This document shows, in pieces, positions 48,050 to 56,025 of a DNA stretch of 64,000 bases (its first letter is position 1; the number at the start of each line of letters is the position of its first letter). Location of the stretch: the NCBI GenBank assembly GCA_022828595.1, contig JAKGHH010000003.1, forward strand, positions 53,247,759-53,311,758, written 5' to 3'. A model generated the notes under the pieces. It saw nothing but the letters and a program-made list of their open reading frames with translations. It ran no database searches and was not told the origin of the DNA. Made by a program: the position numbers and the translations under genes. The DNA comes from Nelumbo lutea. Taxonomy: Eukaryota; Streptophyta; Magnoliopsida; Proteales; Nelumbonaceae.

Positions 48050-49605
48050 CGTTGCTTGTGCCCTGCCGAAGCCGAGCTCGTACTCCACGACACTCATGAA
48101 GACTTGTGCGGCGAGCACTTGGGGGGTAGGGCCCTCGCCCATAAGGTACTTCGACAAGGGTACTACTGGCCAACGATGAAGGCAGAGGCCATCGAGCTCA
48201 TCAGAAAATGCGACAAGTGTCAGAAGCATGCCAATATCCACCATCAGCCTGTCGCCGATCTCAAGTATCTCACTAGTCCATGGCCCTTTGTGCAATGGGA
48301 CATTGACCTCCTAGGGCCATTCCCGCTAGCAACAGGTGAGAGGAAGTTCCTAGTGGTGGTGGTAGATTACTTCACAAAGTGGGTAGAAGTTGAACCTCTC
48401 GCAACAGTCATAGCTTGAAACGTACGGAACTTCTTTTGAAAGAACATAGTATGTCGCTTCGGGTTACTTTGGGTACTGATATCCGATAATGGCAAGCAGT
48501 TCGAGGACATCAAATTTCAGGAATGGTGCCAAGATATGGGGATTTGGCAGAACTTCACATCAGTCACGCATCCGCAGGCAAATGGTCAAGCAGAAGTTAT
48601 GAACAGAGCTATCCTCTGCAGGCTGAAACCGCGACTAGACCGAGCTAAAGGGTTGTGGGCCGACGAGCTACCAAGTGTTCTATGGGTTCACCAAACTACG
48701 GAAAAAACTGCCACGGGAGAGACCCCCTTTAACCTTACTTGTGGCACTGAAGCGGTAATCCCGGTGGAGATCAAAGTACCTACACTGCGACTAGAAGAAT
48801 ACGACGATCAGACAAACGGAGACGAGCTACGTACCAACCTCGATCTACTCGATGAGGTAAGAGACCTCGCGTACATCCAGACCATAGCTTACTAGCAAAG
48901 AGTAGCTCGCGTACATCCAGATCGAGGTAAGAGACCTCGATCTACTTTGGGTACTGATATCCGATAATGGCAAGCAGTTCGAGGACATCAAATTTCAGGA
49001 ATGGTGCCAAGATATGGGGATTCGGCAGAAATTCACATCGGTCACGCATCCGCAGGCAAATGGTCAAGCAGAAGTTATGAACAGAGCTATCCTCTGCAAG
49101 CTGAAACCGTGACTAGACCGAGCTAAAGGGTTGTGGGCCGACGAGCTACCAAGTGTTCTATGGGTTCACCAAACTACGGAAAAAACTGCCACGGGAGAGA
49201 CCCCCTTTAACCTTACTTGTGGCACTGAAGCGGTAATCCCGGCGAAGATCAAAGTACCTACACTGCGACTAGAAGAATACGACGATCAGACAAACGGAGA
49301 CGAGCTACGTACCAACCTCGATCTACTCGATGAGGTAAGAGACCTCGCGTACATCCAGACCGTAGCTTACTAGCAAAGAGTAGCTCGGTACTACAATGCT
49401 AGAGTAAAAAAGCGAAACTTCCGCGTTGGCGACCTGGTTCTCCATAAGATCATGGCACCCGAGCCCGGCGTGGGCAAACTTGGACCAAATTGGGGAGGGC
49501 ACTACCAAGTAGAGAGAGCGCTCGGGGGAACATATGAGCTCAAAACCTTAGAAGGCAAACAAATACCCCAAGCGTGGAACGTCATTAACTTGAGATGATA
49601 CTACT
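48050..49605 (+). pseudogene. Gypsy integrase with internal 478-bp tandem duplication
   Basis: HHCC zinc region: HEDLCGEHLGGRALAHKVLR then CDKCQKHA (about 48085-48230). Catalytic core: WDIDLLGPFPLA (first Asp), LISDNGKQF (second Asp) and HPQANGQAEVMNR (Glu). From about 48465 the core is duplicated at 48943 with a 478-bp period. The C-terminal domain RVARYYNARVKKRNFRVGDL and GTYELKTLEGKQIPQ follows only the second copy. Both copies end in the same TAG after YIQT(I/V)AY. Copy 2 has an extra TGA in KLKP*LDRAKG. The enzyme is inactive. Confidence 0.92.
48465..49376. repeat. 478-bp tandem duplication in integrase
   Basis: TACTTTGGGTACTGATATCC is at 48465 and 48943. The copies run nearly identically to GCTTACTAGCAAAGAGTAG. 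The junction 48908-48942 is a small scrambled filler built from CGCGTACATCCAG and GAGGTAAGAGACCTCGA, pieces of the preceding 60 bp. Confidence 0.93.
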
Positions 49606-49619
49606 TATAAATCACCAAG

Positions 49620-49959
49620 CGAAGTGGACTAGGAGCCGCTACCAGAGACTAAGGGCTAGAATGCCGAGCTAACAAGGACCTCGGCACCATAAGACTTAGT
49701 CACCTCTTCAGCATGGGCAAGCAAAGGCAAAATGCTAACACCAAGCTGACAGGCAAAGTGCTAACAGCGAGCTGATAAGGACCTCGGCATCTCATCATTA
49801 GAGGCATATAGTCAGTTCGGCAATATAGTCAGTTAGGAAAAAAGAGAGGGTGACATAACAACACTTAACCAAAAGGAGGGCATTTCATTACAACATACTT
49901 TGTTTACATTCCAAAAGAAAAATAAAATAAATAAAAAAAACAAAACAACAGAAGCGAGC
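49620..49959. repeat. Gypsy region between integrase and antisense gene, short repeats
   Basis: GGCAAAATGCTAACACCAAG and GGCAAAGTGCTAACAGCGAG, with two 'AAGGACCTCGGCA' blocks, form a short irregular repeat. No coding frame. It may contain the shared 3' ends of the two convergent transcripts. Confidence 0.6.
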
Positions 49960-51784
49960 TCATAGGCCCGGAGGTACATCTTCCTCACCATCGGAAGGCA
50001 CTTCAACGATACCCGAAGGTCCTGCCTCATCCTCAGAATCCGGTTCACCGTCAGCTGTGTTGGCCATCTCCTGAGTAATGCGCGAAGTGGTTATGGCACT
50101 GATGTCGAGCTCAGGGTACGTGTTCCTGATCATCCACCGGCTCAGTTTAAAACCCCTTCTGTACGAGCCCACCATCAGGTCGTCAAAGCCCGACGAGGCG
50201 ATATAGTCATCGACGACCTTCTTCTTGGCATCCTCGATGCCTTGAGAAAAGATCTCAGTCCTCTCCCTAATATCCTCCTGAAGGTATTCGACCTGATGCT
50301 GCAAGTCCAGCCTCAGGTCCGCCATGTGCTTCACCACCACTCCCATGGCCTCGGTGTCTCTTTGAGACCTCGCCAGCCTGGCCTGTGCAGCGCGAGAAGC
50401 CACTTCAGCAGCACGAGAAGCGTCTTCGACAGCTCGTGCCCACCTCGAGCTCCTTTTCGCTTGGGCCGCTAAAGCATGGATAGAGGAGTTCACCTACCAA
50501 AAGGAAAAATAACAACAATGTTAAAAGAGTAATAGCAAGAAAGGTAATGACAAGGAGCCCGACAAGAAGTCGTTGACTTACCACCATGGCATAAGAGGCA
50601 GCATGCCCGGCTATGTGGTTCAAAGGAAGATCAGCCCGCGCCGTGACCTCCTCAGGGTAAATGGCCTCCCTACTTTTTTGAAGCCGGGTATAAGCAACCT
50701 TGGCGTAAGGGGCCCTTGCTAGTTCTTGTACTGGAGGGGCCATCTCGGGCTCCCTGGGCGGATCCATCGGCGGAGAGCTTGGTACCTCGGGCTCCACATC
50801 TCGGGGCAGTTTGGCATGAGCCCGTTTGGAAACTCACTTCCTCCTCTTCATGGCATGAAACAGGTTCCCACCACGAGTCTTTTTTGTATTCATCACACCT
50901 GCAAAAATAGCTCGGCATCAGGAAGATGAAAGAATGGAAAGCAAAACAAAGGCAAACCTCTGAGCAAGGAACCTACCCGAACTCAGGCCGGTCTGGATGA
51001 GCTTGGCCTCCATCAGATAATGGTGGCATTTTAGCCTGAGCCGGGCCCAGTCCCGGAGGCCCTTCACCGTCTCCCTATCAAGCGTAACACACGGGTCAGG
51101 GGCAGCCAACCCCCACCCTGTTTGGAACGGCCACCCCGTTGCACTTTGTACCACGAAGTAGTCCCGTTTCCACGTCGGGACCTTGTTGGAAAGATCGTGT
51201 AAAAGCTTGAACCCTAGGCGAGGAGACAGGTAGTACGCCCGCCTACGCTTGGGAAGGGGACCCGCTTGCTTCTTAAGCATGAGAATAGAAGAGAAGATCT
51301 CTAGGTCTAAAGGTAGAATGTGTTCGCAAAAGAGGGAGATGGTCCCAACCAAATTGCGGATAGAATTCGGGTGGAGCTAATCGACGGTGACGCCGAAGTG
51401 GTTCATAACCTCGACGATAAGAGGGTGGAAAGGTAGGCGCAGCCCAGCGACGAGTTGCTCCCGGAATATCACGATCTCGTTAGGACCGTGTTCCCAAGGG
51501 AAGTCGCTTGAGGGTATAGAGTAAGTATACTCCCCGGGCAGGTTGAACTGAGTGATAAGGGAGTAAAGCCCCTCAAGCGTCATGGTTGAGGACTCGAACT
51601 TGTCTAACGTTCGACCTCGACGGGAGGAGGATGCCAAACTACCCGAGGCGACTCAGCCTATGGGTTTGAACTCTTCCTCGAGCTCTACCTCGGGCTCACT
51701 AAGGCTATCGGGGGATGTAGCTCGGTTCATGGAACATGCATCTGACCCCCTCAAGAGGCTTTCTAAGCGATCCGAGCTAGACAT
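49960..51784 (-). pseudogene. Antisense spliced gene of the Tat Gypsy element (Pfam 'putative gypsy type transposon' family), three exons
   Basis: Exons on the minus strand: 51784-50977, 50898-50582 and 50493-49960. Introns of 78 and 88 bp have GT...AG ends (GTAGGT...GCAG and GTAAGT...GTAG). Exon lengths sum to 1,659 bp, one frame of 552 codons plus stop. The N-terminal part is acidic and Ser-rich. Exon 1 then carries the family block AGLRLPFHPLIVEVMNHFGV and LHPNSIRNLVG. Exon 3 is a long Arg/Ala-rich coiled-coil region followed by KLSRWMIRNTYPELDIS and an acidic tail. Three stops interrupt it: TGA at 51653-51655, TAG at 51377-51379 (where the family has Gln) and TGA at 50834-50836. The role of these accessory proteins is not known. 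Confidence 0.8.
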
Positions 51785-51932
51785 CGGGAGGAAAGGAAAA
51801 CCAAGAAGAAAGTACTGACTCACCCGGAAAAAGCTAACGGACTACGGAAGGTTGACGCGAGCTAAAACTTGGACGCAAGCTCAAGAAGCGAACATAGGAG
51901 AATGGCGATGGAAAGCAACTGGGGGTCCCCCA

Positions 51933-51942
51933 CTACTTATAC
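51933..51942 (-). promoter_or_regulatory. TATA-like box for the antisense gene
   Basis: The minus strand reads GGGTATAAGTAG about 150 bp upstream of the antisense ATG at 51784. Position and sequence fit a plant core promoter, but transcription is not shown. Confidence 0.45.
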
Positions 51943-52081
51943 CCTTAGTGACTGAAAACTGATGGCTCTGATCGAGGCAAATCCAACGGCTCACGATCAA
52001 GTTGACCGCATGCCTCCTAAGACCGAGACGTGACTGGCCACACATCTTTGGGAACTGAAGCAACGCCGATGCACGTTTTCC

Positions 52082-52205
52082 AGCATTGAAGGCAACAAGG
52101 CACATTTTTTGAATTTGGAATAATGCCCGTCGTCACGTCTCCCAGCATTGAAGGCAGCAAGGCGTGCTTTTTGAATTTGAAATAATGCCCGTCGTCACGT
52201 CTCCC
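52082..52205. repeat. 62-bp tandem repeat upstream of the antisense gene
   Basis: Two copies beginning AGCATTGAAGGCAACAAGGC (52082) and AGCATTGAAGGCAGCAAGGC (52144), both containing ATAATGCCCGTCGTCACGTC. They could be promoter elements of the antisense transcript. Confidence 0.85.
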
Positions 52206-52371
52206 GGCATTTAAAGACGGATTGGCGCGTTTTCTAACTTTTTGGTGCTCGAGGAATCCGAAAATCTCCTGACGTACGCACACTTCACGCCATCAGTCAA
52301 CCGATTTGAAGTATGGGTCAAATCCACCCGTTACCTCGCGAACTCCCCATGCTAGGGCAAGACCCTTCGCG

Positions 52372-52389
52372 CGAGGAGTAGTGGGCAAT
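52372..52389 (+). promoter_or_regulatory. Gypsy polypurine tract region
   Basis: GAGGAGTAGTGGGCAAT lies directly before the 3' LTR start TGATGGAGG. Confidence 0.6.
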
Positions 52390-53165
52390 TGATGGAGGAA
52401 GATTTGGCCCGACCTCTTGGCCACCCAGCATGTGGAAGCACCCGAGGGTGACCTGGCAGGAGCGACAGCTCGGCACGGCAGTGCGCTCAAGGCACGAGCT
52501 CCGAGAGGAAGAACCAATGGTTCGAGCTCCCCAAAAGGAGCCCGAACTCTCCCTTTGACCCCGAGCCTTACGAGGAGCGCAAAGGGCAACAACCTGAACT
52601 GGCCCACCCTAGGGCAGTTCAGGCCACACTTCTATCCGAACTCAAGACCACCTCGCACACCACTCTAACACTTCGTCTCCAGGCCGCCAAACTGAACAAC
52701 CGTACCTAACACCAAAGGAGTTCGTATCCTAAGGCGGCGTGCCTGATTGACTTAGGATCTGACGCTTGACAGCCGCACTTCAACGGCCACCTGCCACCGC
52801 CACCTCCAGTTACAGAGACGGCTCCGACAAAGAGAGCAGTGGCAGTTGTCTACCCCAATAGAGGTGATGACACACGAACTGGTTGGAGTGCAGAGGTAAT
52901 GATACCTGACCTAATAGGAGCTTGGGAGTGAGTGCACGAAGTGTTTATAAAAGGCCCTCTTCCCCCCAAGAATGGAGGTAGGTGATAACTTTGCGCCATC
53001 TGGTTTTTTATCTTGCCTTTGAGAAAATACTAACTTGAGATTCGGAGCACTCTCACCGGGTTCCTCCCCGGAGACTACTTGCCTTCTTCCCCACTTCAGG
53101 CACCTTTTGCTCCAGTCAGAGGCAAGATCGTTGACAGCTAGGACCGATCGGATTGTGCCCCATTA
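52390..53165 (+). repeat. Gypsy 3' LTR
   Basis: Starts TGATGGAGGAAGATTTGGCC and ends GATTGTGCCCCATTA (CA decayed to TA). It has an extra stretch TTGTCTACCCCAATAGAGGT at about 52847 that is absent from the 5' LTR, making it 28 bp longer. Confidence 0.95.
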
Positions 53166-53765
53166 GTAAGAATGACAAATAAAGAAATGAGATTAAAACC
53201 TTTCACTTAGTCACCTATAATGGTAACCCGGCCTAAATTGAAAAACATCAGTATTGGGTTTATGGGTAACAACAAGTTACAGTAATGCAATTTTTAGCAT
53301 TGACATTGAGAAATTTCCCATCGCAACATAAATAGTGATGTCTGTTATGATGAGAGGCTAAGTTAAACACTTAATGACATTCTGAAATGTGTCAAATAAT
53401 GGAAAACATAGTGAAATTTCACCTATGTGAACATAGAAGTGGTGGCACTTCTCATGAGATCTTGGGTTTGCTCTCAGGATTGTTCTTGAAACAGGAAAGA
53501 AGCACATGGCCATAACCATGCTAAGCAAAATTTGAAACTCTTGTAGAGATTGAACATTTTTGTGTGTATGGGTATCTTCAGTTTGTCTTGAGAATAATTG
53601 GTTTAAGGTCTTGCCACAAATAACTTTGACAAGGCTTTGAGACAAGGATTTGAGATATTTGTACTAATAAAAGGTTTAAGTTATAAAACACCATTTGTAT
53701 GTATAACTATATCATAGTAGTTTGGGTCGAGAGAGACCTATGTAATTGATCAATCAAAGGAGGAT
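53166..53765 (+). pseudogene. Second Copia: pol C-terminal tail and 3' untranslated part
   Basis: Directly after the Gypsy TSD the frame continues as NDKxRNEIKTFHLVTYNGN, the usual C-terminal tail after the GLSRE block. The rest up to the LTR is decayed. CAAAGGAGGAT at 53755-53765 is a plausible polypurine tract. Confidence 0.6.
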
Positions 53766-54431
53766 TATTGGATTATAATCTCATTAGAGAATAAATCCAA
53801 TGGGTTTTGATTGATCAATTACATGAAGAACACACTTGCACACATGTCTTGAAAAATAGTTTTTTCTCTTACTAAAACCAGTTTTAAACTTGTCCCACAT
53901 TGGAAAATTATAAGACTTGTTTTGGGTTTTTAAATAGGAGTTTATTTATACTCCTTAGATATAAGTACAATTAGGTGCTTTAGATGTGCACTTTGCTCGC
54001 ACCCATGTGGCTCACGAAGGGTGACTTTGACTTTTGATGCAAGGCTAACCTTTAATGTTTTCAACGGCCACAATTCGATCAGTTGTGATTAAGGAGTCTT
54101 TTTTTATCCAACACCTTCTTTTGCTCCATGATTCTTCAGAAATTATTTAATGAGTGTGAATCAATCAATTGTACACACACGTTTCGAAAATCACTCTTGT
54201 CTATCTCATTTCGATCTGCTACTGTCTCACAAAAGGTTTTTTTGGAGACTCTTCAACTTTGTTGGTACAGATTTTCACCCAAGGCTCTGTTGTATCTTAG
54301 GAATGGATTTTCCTGTAACCCAACAACAAACTTAATGGAACTGAATAGGGGCAAATAACATTCTAAAAACAGTATCTTCAAACTTACCTTAGAGCTTCTC
54401 CTCCAAATTTTAATGACCCCAATTCCCAACA
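53766..54431 (+). repeat. Second Copia: 3' LTR
   Basis: The start is placed at TATTGGATTATAATCTC after the polypurine tract (TG decayed to TA). The end CCCAACA is inverse to TGTTGG. It contains TTTTTAAATAGGAGTTTATT as a possible promoter. With no 5' LTR for comparison the left boundary is inferred. Confidence 0.6.
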
Positions 54432-54592
54432 GTACAATTGTACCCATCAAAGCATACATCCTCTCCTACTCATCATTTTGTTTCACTCATTCCTCCTCTA
54501 ATTTCTCTCCAAGTTCAACCTCAGCTTCTTTACAGCTATCTTCCTCTTATTCATATCCACCAAAAGATTGTCCTCTTCTTCATTGTTTTTGA
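54432..54592. repeat. Direct repeat flanking the truncated Copia element (right copy)
   Basis: Matches 41142-41349 from GTACAATTGTACCCATCAA to CATTGTTTTTGA but lacks about 47 bp in two blocks. It starts exactly after the Copia 3' LTR end. Confidence 0.85.
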
Positions 54593-55132
54593 CTTTCCTT
54601 TCACCTAGCTAGCACTTCTTCATCTCTTGAACCTGATGGTAATTACACTTTGTTTAGTGTAAAAATAATTTTTTTAAAACATGGATCGATGAAATTTAAT
54701 CAGCCTTTGACATTATTGATTAAGAGCTAGATTTAACGTGCAACTAATATTAATAAATACATATTGAATTTTTTATTTATCTCAAAATTTCTCTTCCCCA
54801 TTCTATTTTTTTTCCCTCTACACTACGTCCTAACTATAGCCATGGGTGTGACATACCGGTTGAACATGTGGGCGGTGATCAACATGGGTCCATTGTCCAC
54901 ACCATGAAACACTTTTATATGATTTGGATTTGAGCCCAAACAAGGTCTCCTCTTCTCTCTGAAATCCCACAAATCATTAGTGTAGGAATGTCTGGCATAG
55001 CTAAAGCTGCATCCTGCTCCACATGGAAGTTTTATGCTTTCCCACATGATTCGATGTGCTGGTTTTCGGCCATTGCTCTGATGAGACATAGCTCGAATGA
55101 TTCCCAGCTTCTTTATGTTAAAACGTGACCGA
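54593..55132. other. Intergenic, one unassigned minus-strand open frame
   Basis: The 88-codon frame at 54823-55089 (minus) resembles no family I recognise and has no codon or motif support. It may be chance. The rest is AT-rich. Confidence 0.4.
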
Positions 55133-55202
55133 GCACTAGTGGTCTAGTGGTAGAATAGTGTCCTGCCAGGTACAAACCCGGGTTCGATTCCCGGCTGGTG
55201 CA
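55133..55202 (+). tRNA. tRNA-Gly (GCC)-like gene, probably a pseudogene
   Basis: Acceptor stem GCACTAG/CTGGTGC pairs fully, with one G-T wobble. The internal promoter boxes TGGTCTAGTGG (A) and GGTTCGATTCC (B) and the T arm are intact. Anticodon GCC is at 55165-55167 and a TTTT terminator at 55207-55210. The anticodon loop has only six bases (CTGCCA then the 3' stem GGTAC): the base after position 37 is missing. The anticodon stem has two wobble pairs where plant tRNA-Gly(GCC) has Watson-Crick pairs. Function is doubtful. Confidence 0.8.
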
Positions 55203-55210
55203 TTAATTTT

Positions 55211-55913
55211 ATTTCAGTAATTGACTCTTTTTGAGTTTCTGAAATTGAGAGTTTTTAAGTTGAGACGAAGGCGAGGACTTGCCGATTCGTGGGAGAAAAA
55301 GACAAAAAATTAAGAAACTTGTTTCCCGGGTTTTACGGAAGAAAAGTGGGCTGTGGGAGTGGGGTGGAACTACGGTTTCGACGTTAACCTGCTGCCACGT
55401 GGATGCGTCGTTCTTATCTTAACCTGGTCAACATATTCTTTTCTTCTCGTAAGTGAAGGTGAGAGCCCAACTCTCCAACCGATTTTCTTGGCGGTTTTCA
55501 GCATTAACAACGACACGGGATGGACTGTGGGCCGCGCTCTGTGGGCAGCCCATGTTCCCGATGCACGAAGGGGATGGGCTGTGGGGATCCTGTAGGGTGC
55601 TTTGCAGGGCTCCCATCCCCTTAACTCTCTCAATCATTGTGGCAGTGAGATTTGATCTCATGTCTCTACTATAAGTTAAACATCTTATATCAGTCACCAT
55701 CATTTTCAGTATTTGTTGTTTGATTGTTTTTGACTACGATGCTGCAAATACATGATACTCGGACAAGTTTGTAACCAATCACCTATCCAACGAAGTGGTA
55801 TTCTTCAAATTTCATAGCGTGTTTTGATTGTTCAAAAACCTTGCAGTATCAATATCATGTCTTTCCAGAAGTATACAACAGCCTCTCATTTTCTCTTTAC
55901 ACATTTATTTTTA
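55211..55913. other. Intergenic, no recognised feature
   Basis: Several overlapping open frames in both directions at 55353-55703 reflect a GC-richer stretch. None has a domain I recognise. Confidence 0.45.
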
Positions 55914-56022
55914 GGCTATGTTTGGTTTAAAGGAAAAGGTAGGGAGACCTTTATAAATCTTGTTTTAGTTTTCTTGTCTTTTCCTTCTTTTTCCTACCTT
56001 TTCCTTCAAATCAAACATAATC
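55914..56022. mobile_element. Tourist-like MITE, 109 bp, TSD TTA
   Basis: Left GGCTATGTTTGGTTTAAAGG and right-end complement GATTATGTTTGATTTGAAGG, both running on into AAAAGGTAG. TTA is at 55911-55913 and 56023-56025. A near-complete foldback. Confidence 0.85.
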
Positions 56023-56025
56023 TTA

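Larger units (their letters stand above)
42431..53165 (+). mobile_element. Tat-lineage Gypsy LTR retrotransposon with antisense gene, TSD GTAAG
   Basis: Flanked by GTAAG at 42426-42430 and 53166-53170, inside the Copia RNase H end. LTRs are 42431-43178 and 52390-53165. Gag, protease, RT, Ty3 RNase H, a second RNase H and integrase follow on the plus strand. The 3' quarter carries a spliced gene on the opposite strand (49960-51784). A second RNase H plus an extra 3' ORF places it in the Tat lineage. 10,735 bp. Many stops, two RT frameshifts and an integrase duplication inactivate it. Confidence 0.95.
41350..54431 (+). mobile_element. 5'-truncated Copia element (second Copia), split by a Gypsy element
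   Basis: Plus-strand RT and RNase H remnants run 41350-42425. After the nested Gypsy element (42431-53165) the same coding block resumes at 53166. The 3' LTR at about 53766-54431 ends CCCAACA. The 5' LTR, gag, protease, integrase and first part of RT are missing. Unrelated in sequence to the minus-strand Copia at 31-40 kb. Confidence 0.85.

Noticed and set aside
47933..48295. 120-codon minus-strand open frame in the integrase region
   Set aside because: Shadow frame of the integrase zinc region, which is clearly coding on the plus strand.
54823..55089. 88-codon minus-strand frame close to the tRNA relic as a possible host gene
   Set aside because: I recognise no family or motif and see no supporting splice structure; kept only as an unassigned open frame.
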